A stretch of DNA of 64,000 nucleotides from a bacterium (GTDB taxonomy: Bacteria; Vulcanimicrobiota; Xenobia; Xenobiales; JADMJV01): assembly GCA_018266105.1 (NCBI GenBank), contig JAFEBA010000102.1, positions 1 to 64,000 of the forward strand, in the 5' to 3' direction. The position numbers were made by a program, and so were the translations under genes. The notes below the pieces were generated by a model. The model made no database searches. It was not told where the DNA came from and was given only the letters and a program-made list of their open reading frames with translations. Shown piece after piece: positions 35,005-43,787 of the stretch (its first letter is position 1; each line of letters begins with the position of its first letter).

Positions 35005-35496
35005 GTGAAGATATGGCTACTCGTGCTGCTTGCTTTTGGTCCGGTCGCCGCCCAACCCGGACTGAAGTTAACACTGCTCCAGTCCGGACCCCGAAGTCCG
35101 ACTTTAGGGCATTTGAGGCTTGAGGCCAATCCTCGTGTTCAGACAATTTCTTTTACCCCTCCCATTAGCTATCGCGTTCACTGTGAAGGCTTTTCTGGAT
35201 GGTCGGTGACCCTATACGCACCGGTTCCCAGCCAGGGCGAAAGCGAACTGTCTGTCTGGCGCTACCAGCCGGGCAGCGGCCAGTTGACCGCGTTAACTCC
35301 ACAATTGACGACAGTTTCCCAAACCGACGCACAGCTCTCAGGGGAACTCAGTGGAGGAGGGCTAACTGTCCTATCCACCCAGGGCCAGGGCGACTTTCTG
35401 TATACAATAGGAAACTTTCAAATTGCTCAGCCTACCGCCGGATCCGCGGGAACCTACTCCACCACCCTGACCGTCACTCTTTCCGGACAACCTTGA
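35005..35496 (+). CDS. Secreted WxL-like protein 1
   Basis: A 163-residue product when started at GTG 35005, which gives a clean signal peptide (IWLLVLLAFGPVAA); an earlier in-frame start at 34969 overlaps the previous gene. The mature protein is predicted to begin QPGLK. It is beta-rich and shares the layout of the next two genes: an early strand (LKLTLLQSG), a central GWSVTLYAP, a QPGSGQLTAL segment, and a C-terminal strand ending LTVTLSGQP. The C-terminal position holding Trp in the relatives is YSTTL here, so only one WxL-like motif remains. Confidence 0.65.
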   Translation: MKIWLLVLLAFGPVAAQPGLKLTLLQSGPRSPTLGHLRLEANPRVQTISFTPPISYRVHCEGFSGWSVTLYAPVPSQGESELSVWRYQPGSGQLTALTPQLTTVSQTDAQLSGELSGGGLTVLSTQGQGDFLYTIGNFQIAQPTAGSAGTYSTTLTVTLSGQP

Positions 35497-35497
35497 C

Positions 35498-36040
35498 ATG
35501 AAAAGCACACCATGGTTGTTGGTAATGCTTGCCGCGCCGGTCCCGGCCCAGACTGCAGACAGCACCACCCTGAATATCACCTTTTCTAGCGGTATTTTCT
35601 CGATCAATAACGTTGGTTCTCCGGTGCATTCCTTTTCGCCCCTTTCGGTGGACAATCTGGTGGGCACCCAGACGCCTTTGAGGCTGACCAGTACCCCCAG
35701 GTTTCTCATTACTAATATTGGCAACGCCCAGGGCTGGTCGCTCAACTTGAGCGCCATTCACGGTCCGGAGCACACTCTGGAACTCGACTATCAACCGGGC
35801 TCCGGCCAGATCCAAAGGCTAAGCGGTCTGCGCCTGCCCGGGGACCTGGACCTGGACGCCGACTTCGGAGGCGGTCTGGCCTCGGGGCGTAAGGTGCTCT
35901 CGGCACCGGCCAACACCAACCAGGGGCTTTTTCTCTACTCGCCGGCACCTGACCGCTGGTTTCTCATTCTACCCAATCAAGAACGCAAGGCTGGTCAGTT
36001 CACTTGGACCTTGCAGGCCACCCTCAACGCCGCGCCCTGA
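35498..36040 (+). CDS. Secreted WxL-domain protein 2
   Basis: A 180-residue exported protein starting one base after the previous stop. The signal peptide ends LVMLAAPVPA, and the mature N-terminus is predicted as QTADS. It carries two exact Trp-x-Leu motifs at the expected positions, GWSLNLSAI in the middle and FTWTLQATL at the end, as in the WxL cell-surface domain of low-GC Gram-positives. The segment YQPGSGQIQRLSGL repeats that of the preceding protein, so the two are recent paralogues. Likely a surface or fibre subunit. Confidence 0.7.
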   Translation: MKSTPWLLVMLAAPVPAQTADSTTLNITFSSGIFSINNVGSPVHSFSPLSVDNLVGTQTPLRLTSTPRFLITNIGNAQGWSLNLSAIHGPEHTLELDYQPGSGQIQRLSGLRLPGDLDLDADFGGGLASGRKVLSAPANTNQGLFLYSPAPDRWFLILPNQERKAGQFTWTLQATLNAAP

Positions 36041-36242
36041 TCGGTCTCTTGGTTGCGGATTTGCGCAGAGATTCTGCTCCGCTGAGCAGGCCTAGTGCAA
36101 TTGAACCTTGTCTGGGCAGTATTTCCCAATAAGCTTGCATCAAGCGATACAGTCGGCAGGCGCTAGAGAAACTTAAGCTACTGTCGACAATATCGATAAT
36201 GAACGCGGCTCCTCGGCCGCTTGGGAAGAAATGGAGACGACT

Positions 36243-36869
36243 TTGAAGCTTCGCAACCATCTAGCTCTAATTGCCTTACTCGTGGCCTCGAGCCTGCCCG
36301 CCGCGGCTCAGAATACCGCGACTCAAACTTTAACGCTGACCATTAATCCAGGAGCCTTGAGCATCACTGGCGGGGGGACGACCAGCACCTTTAGCCCATT
36401 GGCGGCGCCCACTTTGACCACGGGGCAGAACGCACTCACCCTGACCAATCCGCCTACCTTCGTCATCAATGACGCGCGCGGAACCAACGCAGGCTGGAGT
36501 GTCGCCCTGACCACGGCAACGAACAGCAGTCCCAGCGGGACTACGGTAGCTAATCAGCACTTGTTTTATAATGTCGGAAACGGTGGCCCCACCCTAACCA
36601 ATCTCAATACTTTCACGGGAAGTTTTGAGGGCACTCAGGGCGGTGGCGGCCTGGGCGACGGTACCGGCGTGACCGCCGGTACCCAAGATACCAACGCCAA
36701 TCCGGTGAAGACCATCTCCGCTGCCAGCACCGCAGCCGGTAACGCGGGTTCCCGCAACTACAGGATCGGCAATGCCTGGGCCTTGCAGGACGTCAGCGGC
36801 GGTGGCTCCATTCCTCTGGCCGGGGCCTACAACTGGACCATGACCGCAACTCTTTCCGCCACTCCCTAA
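36243..36869 (+). CDS. Secreted WxL-like protein 3 (possible major subunit)
   Basis: A 208-residue exported protein. TTG 36243 is preferred because ggag lies 6 bases upstream; ATG 36231 is the alternative. The signal peptide ends LPAAA and the mature N-terminus is predicted as QNTAT. It is extremely rich in Thr, Gly, Asn, Ala and Ser and poor in charge, like many pilin or surface-fibre subunits. WxL-like motifs are GWSVALT and YNWTMTATL. A strong hairpin follows the stop, a layout used in subunit operons to make more of the subunit than of the assembly proteins. Confidence 0.68.
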   Translation: MKLRNHLALIALLVASSLPAAAQNTATQTLTLTINPGALSITGGGTTSTFSPLAAPTLTTGQNALTLTNPPTFVINDARGTNAGWSVALTTATNSSPSGTTVANQHLFYNVGNGGPTLTNLNTFTGSFEGTQGGGGLGDGTGVTAGTQDTNANPVKTISAASTAAGNAGSRNYRIGNAWALQDVSGGGSIPLAGAYNWTMTATLSATP

Positions 36870-36883
36870 CGGGCCACGTCGCT

Positions 36884-36917
36884 GGCGGAGGTCGGGGCTG
36901 AGCCCCTGGCCTCCGCC
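36884..36917 (+). terminator. Hairpin between subunit and assembly genes
   Basis: Stem ggcggagg / cctccgcc with an inner gggg / cccc pair, followed by cttt. It sits between WxL-like protein 3 and the DUF916-like gene and may act as a partial terminator or a 3'-stabilising structure. Confidence 0.6.
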
Positions 36918-36952
36918 CTTTGCTAAAACCATTCTGGAGAAGAAGCCGCCTC

Positions 36953-37825
36953 TTGCGTAAGTTTTTATTCATTGCTCTCCTGCTGCTGACCGGGCCAGTC
37001 TTCTGCGAGCTTGGCGTGGGGGTAAAGGGCTACATTACCGATCCTGGCCGGCGTGCGGTCGAGGCCTCCAAGGGCTATTACGACTTTTATCTCAAGCCCG
37101 GAGATACGGTGGAACACGTTATTGAGGTTGAAAACACCGGAGATCAGCCGGGGGTCTTTTACGTTTATCCGGCAGACGGGACCAGTTCACCAGCCGGCAC
37201 GCTGGTGGGCGGCGTGCGCGGCCAGGACCCCAGCCGTGCTGGAACCTGGCTCAAGGTCGAAAAAGAGTCCCTGCAGCTCGAGCCCAAAGCTCGTGAGCGG
37301 GTCGCCTTTCGCCTGAGCGTGCCGGCCCAGACTCCGGTGGGCGAATATTTTTCCTATGTTTTCATCGAACCCGACTCACCCGCCCAGCCTCAATCCGAAA
37401 ACGCCAGCCGGTCCAACTCTGAAGTGCACTCAGGAGTGCGCGTACGCAGTCGTATCGGCATGCTGATCATCACTTTCGTGGGCGACACCAGCCTGCGCCA
37501 GCCTGACTGGAAATGGGAGGGCCAAGGCAAGGCGTTCGACAATGGAGAAATTTTCTACTGCGTTCGACTGCAAAATACCGGAAATGTTTTTCTTAAGCCT
37601 CGGGTTAAATGGAGTCTTTTGGGGCCAAACGGGAATATTGTCTCCCACTCCAAGGGCGAGGACGAGTTCGGCTACATCGTGAGCGGCAGTGATCTGCTCT
37701 TGCGTTTTCCGCTCTCGGGCGGCCAGTTATTGCCGCGCGGGGAATACCAGTTGCAGTGGAGTCTGGTTGACCTGCGCTATCCCCAGTTAACCCGAGAGTC
37801 CTCGCTGAGAGTCTCATTGCCTTAG
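36953..37825 (+). CDS. DUF916-like (WxL-interacting) exported protein
   Basis: A 290-residue exported protein started at TTG 36953 (ggagaagaag 7 bases upstream), with a signal peptide MRKFLFIALLLLTGPVFC. The early mature part (GYYDFYLKPGDTVEHVIEVE, then NTGDQPGVF) matches the DUF916 signature found in the peptidoglycan-binding half of WxL-interacting proteins. The second half (RIGMLIITFVGD; NTGNVFLKPRV) is Ig-like, as in DUF3324. Unlike the Gram-positive proteins it has no C-terminal membrane helix, so it should be soluble in the periplasm. Two Ig-like domains, a WxL partner upstream and an usher-like barrel downstream suggest a chaperone-like role, which is inference. Confidence 0.7.
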   Translation: MRKFLFIALLLLTGPVFCELGVGVKGYITDPGRRAVEASKGYYDFYLKPGDTVEHVIEVENTGDQPGVFYVYPADGTSSPAGTLVGGVRGQDPSRAGTWLKVEKESLQLEPKARERVAFRLSVPAQTPVGEYFSYVFIEPDSPAQPQSENASRSNSEVHSGVRVRSRIGMLIITFVGDTSLRQPDWKWEGQGKAFDNGEIFYCVRLQNTGNVFLKPRVKWSLLGPNGNIVSHSKGEDEFGYIVSGSDLLLRFPLSGGQLLPRGEYQLQWSLVDLRYPQLTRESSLRVSLP

Positions 37826-40404
37826 TGGGTTGGGGTCCCTGCGTTAGGGCTCTCTCAGGCCTGCTTCTCGTTACCGCCACTGGCCTCGCTCAGCCCGATC
37901 TGCGCGCCTTGGGGACAGTGCCGGGCTTCGACGAGATCCGCCAGGCTCCCGGTCTGCGCTTTTACAACGCCCTGCTCCACCACCAGGAGTGGGCTCTGGG
38001 AGGTGAGCAGATGTTGTCGTTGGCCAGTGCCTACACGCTGCTGCAACCCGGGCGACCCCTGGACGCTTTTCTGGCTCAGTGGCATCAAAAACACCAGGAT
38101 TTCACCTTGGGCAGCCAGCTGCTCAACAACGCCACGCCTATCTACGAGCAATTTCTTTTCTCCGGCGGGCGCTGGGGTTGGCATCAAGGACCCTGGTCCG
38201 GGGGGGCCTACTTTGGTCAAAGCCAGAACGCGCTCCAGGAATTGCGGGGGACCTTCATGCGCCAGCAGGTAGCCGGAGCCTCGCTGGCCTGGAGTCCAGA
38301 CGATTTTCAATCCTTGGGCCTGGCCGTGATGCCCTACGCCTCCCAGGCCTATAGCGGCATCGATCGTTATCTGGCCATGGCTCAGTTGTATCAGGCCCAG
38401 GAATTTCGCGACGGAGGGGGCTACGGTCTTTCCGCGGGTTACGGCCGGGACAGCTTTTCAGGGGACAGCGCCTTCCGCGTGCTGGGGGGATTTCACAACC
38501 AGTGGCTGGATGCGGATTGGAGTACACGCTCGATTGGTAAGAGCTTCGGGCCATCCACCGGTCTATTTGATTTGCGGGGCACCTCTTTTTCCAGTCTGAC
38601 CGGCAGTATCCATTTCAGTCCGGAGTGGTCGTTGATGGAGTCAGCCAGCCTTTCCGACACCTTCATGGGCACCTCCCAGGCTTCGCATATCTCTAGCTTT
38701 AATCATAGTGTACGTTATCAAACCCAGGATTTGTTGGTGACCGCCGGCCTTCAGCAGCTCGGACAGGTCGCTCAGGGGACCTCTTCCAACAGCAATTCTT
38801 ATTATCTGAGTGCTTACGCTCAGTGGGGCGGTTTGCGAGTCAACACCACCCTGCGACGCACCGTGGGAAGCTACCAGAACGATGAACTGGGACTGGGTCT
38901 CACCTTTCCTCTGAACGAATGGCTTTCCGTGCGTCTGCAGGAGTTTTACAGCAGCGGTGGATCTCTGGCCAGCAATGCTGGACTGATTTTTAAGCTCGGC
39001 CAATACGGCTCGGCGGACATCGGTTACTATCGCCAGGACCAGATTCAGAACACGGTCTTTCGCCAGGCCAGCCGCGACAGTCTGGTGGCGAATGCCCAGC
39101 TCAGTCTCTTAGGCAACCTCAAGCTCAGAGCTAGCGTCAATCCCCAGTCTTTCAGTCTCGCTCAAATGCGCTGGGTAGCCGATGAACATCAGGAATTTAT
39201 CTTGGAGCACCGCTTTCAAAACTCTCAGAACCGATTTTTCTATGATGACTTCACCAGTGTCCCACTGGGCCACGTGACCACCCTGAGCTGGAATGCATCC
39301 TGGGGAGGTCCCATGGAAAAGCGTCTACGCGGCGAACTGGAGAGCCGGGCACGGGTTCAGGTCCTGGCCGAGGACGGGAGGCACCCGGTACCCGAAGTTC
39401 GCCTGTTGCTCGGAGAGCGTGAAGCGCTAACCGATCGCGAAGGTTTTGCCTACTTCGGCAATTTACAGGCCGGAGAATTCGATCTGAGAGTGACCGAGAT
39501 GCCGGAGAATTACGAGTTGCTTGGGGCGGACCACGAGCGCATAGAAATTGAGCCGGGCCGGACCAGCCAGAGCACATTTCAGGCTGTTGCCTTCAGCGGC
39601 CTGGAGCTTGTTGTATTCCAGGATTCGGAATCCGACCACAAAATTCTGGGAGTCGATTATACGCCTGCAGCTCGGACCAGATTTTGGATCAACGGGCAAC
39701 CTTTCGAGAGTGACGTGGACGGTAAGATTCGGTTGCATCGTCTTCAGCCGGGGCCGTTTCTGGTTCGGCTCGATCCGAGCAGTCTCCAGCCGGGTATGGA
39801 GTTGACAACCGCCTCCGAACAGCGGGTTGAGTTGACGGCGGGACAAACCCGTCACCTGGAGTTTGGTGTGCAGGGTTTTGGCCAGCTTGAACTGCAAGTT
39901 TTGGAATATCGGCCGGGCGCTTTGAGCGCCCAGGGCGCCCGGCCAGCCCCTGAGGTCGGTCTGCTGGATAATTCGAGGCCGATCGGCCGCAGCGATGCCG
40001 ATGGGCGCTTCCTGGGCCGGGTGGCCGCCGGACGAAGCCGCTTGCAGGTCGACTTGAGCGGGGCGGGCGGGTCGGTTGAAACTGAGGTTCCGGTGAGCCA
40101 GACTTGCCGGGCCAGGCTTGTTTTCTACAAATTCGCTCACCTGCACGTAGACCTCGAAGGCGTGCCGCCTGAAGCGGGCCTGGGAATTCGGCTGGAAGGG
40201 CCCGACGGGTTGGTGGTCGGGCCGATCTATGTGGGCCAGCACGGTCACGACTTTGTACGGCTCAAACCTGGTCATTATTCCGTGAAGATTGAAGAAGAGA
40301 CCCTCCCGGAACATTTGAAGCCCGAGCGCACCTTGAATCCACTAGAACTTGGATCGGGTCAATCCAGCAAGTTGTTGCTCAAATTTAAGGAGAAACAGCC
40401 TTGA
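37825..40404 (+). CDS. Usher-like outer-membrane beta-barrel with C-terminal Ig-like domains
   Basis: An 859-residue protein whose GTG start overlaps the previous stop by one base. The signal peptide ends LLVTATGLA and the mature N-terminus is predicted as QPDLR. Residues about 120-490 are alternating amphipathic strands with aromatic girdle residues (for example YYLSAYAQWGGLRVNTTLRR), typical of an outer-membrane barrel. From about 500 there are at least three small beta domains of the carboxypeptidase-regulatory/Ig type (LTDREGFAYFGNLQAGEFDL; GKIRLHRLQPGPFLVRL; GRFLGRVAAGRSRLQV). No PapC/FimD signature is recognised, so 'usher-like' rests on architecture and neighbours only. Confidence 0.68.
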   Translation: MGWGPCVRALSGLLLVTATGLAQPDLRALGTVPGFDEIRQAPGLRFYNALLHHQEWALGGEQMLSLASAYTLLQPGRPLDAFLAQWHQKHQDFTLGSQLLNNATPIYEQFLFSGGRWGWHQGPWSGGAYFGQSQNALQELRGTFMRQQVAGASLAWSPDDFQSLGLAVMPYASQAYSGIDRYLAMAQLYQAQEFRDGGGYGLSAGYGRDSFSGDSAFRVLGGFHNQWLDADWSTRSIGKSFGPSTGLFDLRGTSFSSLTGSIHFSPEWSLMESASLSDTFMGTSQASHISSFNHSVRYQTQDLLVTAGLQQLGQVAQGTSSNSNSYYLSAYAQWGGLRVNTTLRRTVGSYQNDELGLGLTFPLNEWLSVRLQEFYSSGGSLASNAGLIFKLGQYGSADIGYYRQDQIQNTVFRQASRDSLVANAQLSLLGNLKLRASVNPQSFSLAQMRWVADEHQEFILEHRFQNSQNRFFYDDFTSVPLGHVTTLSWNASWGGPMEKRLRGELESRARVQVLAEDGRHPVPEVRLLLGEREALTDREGFAYFGNLQAGEFDLRVTEMPENYELLGADHERIEIEPGRTSQSTFQAVAFSGLELVVFQDSESDHKILGVDYTPAARTRFWINGQPFESDVDGKIRLHRLQPGPFLVRLDPSSLQPGMELTTASEQRVELTAGQTRHLEFGVQGFGQLELQVLEYRPGALSAQGARPAPEVGLLDNSRPIGRSDADGRFLGRVAAGRSRLQVDLSGAGGSVETEVPVSQTCRARLVFYKFAHLHVDLEGVPPEAGLGIRLEGPDGLVVGPIYVGQHGHDFVRLKPGHYSVKIEEETLPEHLKPERTLNPLELGSGQSSKLLLKFKEKQP

Positions 40405-41249
40405 GACGGTTGGTCTTTTTGTTTCTGGTGTCCTTTCTGGCCTGGGGCCAGGAAGGACCGTCCAGTCGGGCTTTTGAGGCTCCTCAGAGGCGGGCGGATG
40501 GTAAGCCTTTGTGTCTGGATGCTTTTGGGGTAGAGGTGCGGGCCCCGAAAGTGCTGGCCAAAATTCCGCACGATCCCTCTTGTTACACTCAAGGCTTGTG
40601 CTTTGATGAGCAGGGCCGGCTCTACGAAAGCTGCGGTGGGTTCCAGACGTCAGAGCTTCGGGAGCTCGACCCCCGGAGCGGGAGGGTCTTGCGCCGCCAG
40701 GGATTGAGTCGAGAACTTTGGGCCGAGGGCTGCTGCGCGGTCGGCGCCGAGTTGCTGTTGCTGACCTGGCAGAATCGTCGTTTTTTCTTCTTCGATCAAG
40801 ATCTGAGGCCAGGCCGGGAGCTGGAGTATTTTGGAGAGGGCTGGGGAGTGTGCCCCTACCGGGGCCAGCTGGCTCTCTCGGATGGGAGCGCCAGGCTCAA
40901 GTTTTTTCAGGACAATCCGTGGCAACAGCGGTCCGAAATTCAGGTGACCGAAACAGGACGGCCTGTCGATCTGATCAATGAACTCGAGACGGTTGAGAGC
41001 GAAATTTATGCCAATGTCTGGCCTAGTGACTACATCGCTGTGATCGATCCTCGCGAGGGTGCGGTGCGGGCCTGGCTTGACGGGCATCAGCTTCTAAGTC
41101 CCGAGGAGCAGTCTCACTGCGACGTTCTCAACGGGATTGCCTATGAGCCGGTGGGCCGTCGGCTGTACCTGACCGGTAAGTTCTGGCCCTGGATGTTCGT
41201 TGTGGAACTTCCAGGCGTCATTAAGTTGCGACCGACTTTTTCGGAGTGA
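40401..41249 (+). CDS. Glutaminyl-peptide cyclotransferase (plant/bacterial type)
   Basis: Exported five-bladed beta-propeller enzyme (PF05096 family) that cyclises N-terminal Gln, and slowly Glu, to pyroglutamate. 282 residues; the TTG start is in a TTGA overlap and aaggag lies 8 bases upstream. Family hallmarks: IPHDPSCYTQGLCFDEQGRL, YESCGGFQTSELRELD, WAEGCCAVG, LINELETVESEIYANVW and VLNGIAYEP near the C-terminus. The signal peptide ends SFLAWG, so the enzyme itself may start with Gln. Substrates are probably its co-encoded neighbours: four other proteins in the cluster are predicted to expose N-terminal Gln. The 3' end overlaps the convergent antiporter gene by 29 bp. Confidence 0.9.
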   Translation: MRRLVFLFLVSFLAWGQEGPSSRAFEAPQRRADGKPLCLDAFGVEVRAPKVLAKIPHDPSCYTQGLCFDEQGRLYESCGGFQTSELRELDPRSGRVLRRQGLSRELWAEGCCAVGAELLLLTWQNRRFFFFDQDLRPGRELEYFGEGWGVCPYRGQLALSDGSARLKFFQDNPWQQRSEIQVTETGRPVDLINELETVESEIYANVWPSDYIAVIDPREGAVRAWLDGHQLLSPEEQSHCDVLNGIAYEPVGRRLYLTGKFWPWMFVVELPGVIKLRPTFSE

Positions 41250-42399
41250 CCAGCAGAGCTCGGGCGATTGAGGGAAAGATAACGGCGGTGCTGACGGCCA
41301 GGAGCACGATGGTCGAGCGGAACTGAGGTGCAATCAGAGCGAGGCGGACGCCAAGATCGGCGAAGACCACCATGAGAGTCAACGGACAGCTCAGCAAAAA
41401 CGCGCCGGCCCAGGCCTGGCGTCCTCTGCCTCCGATCAGGAAAATAGGCACCAGCCTGGTCAGGATCACGGCGGTCAGCATTTCCAGAAAGAGCCAGGGG
41501 TCACTGTTCCAGAGCGCCGAGAGTTCGAAGCGCAGGCCAACGGTGATGAAAAAGACCGGCACAAAAAAGCCGTTACCCAGGCTCAAAAACTTGAGCTCCA
41601 GCGCACCCCGGTCACGAAAAACAAAGGCGAACAGGCTGCCCGCCATAAATGCTCCCAGGATGGGCTCGATATGCAGGGCCGAGGCTACGGCCACAAAGAT
41701 GAACATCAGCGCCATGCCGGCTCGCACCCCAACTTCGGATGAATCGTGCGTTTCCACCAGGCGTGCGAAGGCCTCTGCTTTCCACCAAACGGACAAACGC
41801 AAGACCAGCAGAACGACCCAGGCTAGAGCAAAGACCAGACCGAGCTGCCCGAATTGGCGCAAGAATTCCCAATTGAGCCCCCCGGCTTGCTGATGAGCGT
41901 CGACTCCAGTGGCCACAATGATGGAGAAAAACTCTCCTAAAGAACCCATGAGCAACAGGTCCTGACCAAATGTCGACCTCATAATTTTCAACTCTTGGAG
42001 AACTCCCAGCAAAACTCCGATGGAAATCACCCCGATCACAAGACCTAAGAAAGGTGGCCAATTCAAACCCCAGGCAATGAGTTGGGCAGTCAGGAAGACC
42101 CCGGCGGCACGCAAACCGGCTCGAACCAGCGGCGCCCGTCCGGCCTCTTCCAGGCCGCGGAAGTCGATCTCCAGGCCGGCCGTAAACATCAGTAGAAGCA
42201 TGCCTAACTCCGACAGTTGAGAAATGAATTCCGAGATCGAGACCAGGCCCAGAAGATAGGGGCCAACCAGAATGCCGTAGATGATTTCTCCGACCGCAGC
42301 CGGGATGCGCAAGGGGCGGCAGAGTAATGGAATGGCAAAAGCACCCAGCGAGGTAAACACCAGCGAGGTGGCCGTAGCCAGGTTCAGGTCAGCGGCCAC
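41221..42399 (-). CDS. CPA2-family cation:proton antiporter
   Basis: KefB/MagA-type membrane domain only, 392 residues, with about 12 helices. Visible features: GILVGPYLLGL, LLLMFTAGLEIDFRGL (the ion-pathway Asp region), IEPILGAFMAGSLF and FFVPVFFITVGLRF. It lacks the C-terminal TrkA-N domain found in KefB/KefC; the preceding gene in the operon supplies a separate one. The start overlaps that gene's stop by 11 bp. Probably exchanges K+ or Na+ for H+. Confidence 0.92.
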   Translation of the reverse strand: MAADLNLATATSLVFTSLGAFAIPLLCRPLRIPAAVGEIIYGILVGPYLLGLVSISEFISQLSELGMLLLMFTAGLEIDFRGLEEAGRAPLVRAGLRAAGVFLTAQLIAWGLNWPPFLGLVIGVISIGVLLGVLQELKIMRSTFGQDLLLMGSLGEFFSIIVATGVDAHQQAGGLNWEFLRQFGQLGLVFALAWVVLLVLRLSVWWKAEAFARLVETHDSSEVGVRAGMALMFIFVAVASALHIEPILGAFMAGSLFAFVFRDRGALELKFLSLGNGFFVPVFFITVGLRFELSALWNSDPWLFLEMLTAVILTRLVPIFLIGGRGRQAWAGAFLLSCPLTLMVVFADLGVRLALIAPQFRSTIVLLAVSTAVIFPSIARALLVTPKKSVAT

Positions 42400-43681
42400 G
42401 TTTGCACAATACCAAAGTTGAAATTCTGCTCCTCAAGAGCAACAGACGGGATACGTCCGGACGGGTTAGTTTAACGCCCCGCCCCGGGCGGTGGCCCATC
42501 ACCAATAAATGAAAGTTTCGAGAATAGTCCAGCAACTGATGCACCGGATTACCCCGTAGAACAACTGGCTCGACCTCCAGGCGGTAAGCCTTGCCGAGCC
42601 GGACGGAGCGTTCCAGAGCTCGCTCCAGGTCCGCCAGGCGCTCGGCTCCGCTGACCAGAGTCGGCGGCAGCACCACCACTGCGGTGATTTTGGATACTCC
42701 CAGCATGCGAGCCACATCAATGGCAAGTTCCACCTCGCCTCCGCGGCCCTGACTCACTGCCACTACAATGCTCTGATAGGGGAAGGTGCCTCTGGCCAGC
42801 AACACGGGAACCCGGGGGGCTTCCACTCTTTGCACAAAGGAACCTTTGGTCAGGCCCAGGTTATCCAGCCAGTGCGACGAGGGGGGGAGTAGCGCCACAC
42901 ATCCGGCTTCGTCAAAGGAAAGGGTCGTTCCCAAGGCCTTGGTATGGTCGGCTAGATACTGAGATTCGGCCTCAATCTTTGGATCTGTAACCACAACTTT
43001 GTTGCCGAACTGCAGCGGGAACTCGGATTCGCCCGCTCGGAAGAAGTCGGCAATCGAGGGCAAAATGGCGGGCTCGCCCACCAACAAAACTCGGTCTCCC
43101 GCCTCCACACAGGTCGCGCCGTGCGGAACCACAAGGGTTCCTTTGCGGTAGATGGCTGCCACGAGCCACGCCTGAGGGCTGAGGTCGATCATGGACTTCC
43201 CGATGACTGGTGAGTTGGGCAGAACCGTGACCTCCAGGATCTCTCCCTGACCCAGGCCCACGTCCGCGGTGGTGCGCTTACCTCGCTCCAGTCGCGACTG
43301 GAGTGTTGAGGCCACCGAGTCTGGGCGGCTCATGGTGAGAACTCCGAGTTCTTCAAAAGCTTTTAGCTGGTCGCTTTGACGAGCGGTGGAGAGCACCTGA
43401 GGTACCTGATAGATTTGGCGGGCCAGACGGCAGAACTCCAGGTTGACGTCGTCGCGGCCGGTCAACGCGATAGCCGCTGTGGCTCCTTGCATCCCCGCTT
43501 GTTTGAGCACGAGAGAGCTGGTGGCGTCACCCGTCACATAGGAAATGCCGGGAAGCAGGAGTTCCTTGCCCGGTTCCAGATCGACCACCACCACTTCCCA
43601 AATTGCCTGCAGGCGCAAACTGAGCGCGCGCCCACTTTGACCGGCTCCAGCAATGATGACTCGGGGTTTGTTGGCCATCAC
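42389..43681 (-). CDS. TrkA-N/TrkA-C plus UspA-like regulatory protein
   Basis: A 430-residue cytoplasmic protein. An N-terminal Rossmann RCK domain has the NAD-type motif VIIAGAGQSGRALSLRLQ and acidic VVVDLEPG. A TrkA-C domain (about 145-225; EILEVTVLPNSPVIGKSMID) follows. From about 240 there is a UspA-like alpha/beta region ending LVMGHRPGRGVKLTR, close to the universal-stress motif for nucleotide binding. It is the likely regulatory subunit of the antiporter encoded directly downstream, giving a KefB-like system split in two with an added UspA module. An ATG at 43678, one codon in, is an alternative start. Confidence 0.88.
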   Translation of the reverse strand: MMANKPRVIIAGAGQSGRALSLRLQAIWEVVVVDLEPGKELLLPGISYVTGDATSSLVLKQAGMQGATAAIALTGRDDVNLEFCRLARQIYQVPQVLSTARQSDQLKAFEELGVLTMSRPDSVASTLQSRLERGKRTTADVGLGQGEILEVTVLPNSPVIGKSMIDLSPQAWLVAAIYRKGTLVVPHGATCVEAGDRVLLVGEPAILPSIADFFRAGESEFPLQFGNKVVVTDPKIEAESQYLADHTKALGTTLSFDEAGCVALLPPSSHWLDNLGLTKGSFVQRVEAPRVPVLLARGTFPYQSIVVAVSQGRGGEVELAIDVARMLGVSKITAVVVLPPTLVSGAERLADLERALERSVRLGKAYRLEVEPVVLRGNPVHQLLDYSRNFHLLVMGHRPGRGVKLTRPDVSRLLLLRSRISTLVLCKRGR

Positions 43682-43787
43682 CCCGGCTTAAACAAGCACC
43701 TCAACCTCTCCTATGGCCTGACCTCGGCGGAGCGTTTGCTTCATAGACACGGGTTTCATTTCGTTTTGTTAAGCCTTCCCTGATTGG

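Noticed and set aside
39463..40314. Minus-strand ORF of 283 codons
   Set aside because: Shadow of the beta-barrel gene; no signal peptide, domain or ribosome-binding site.
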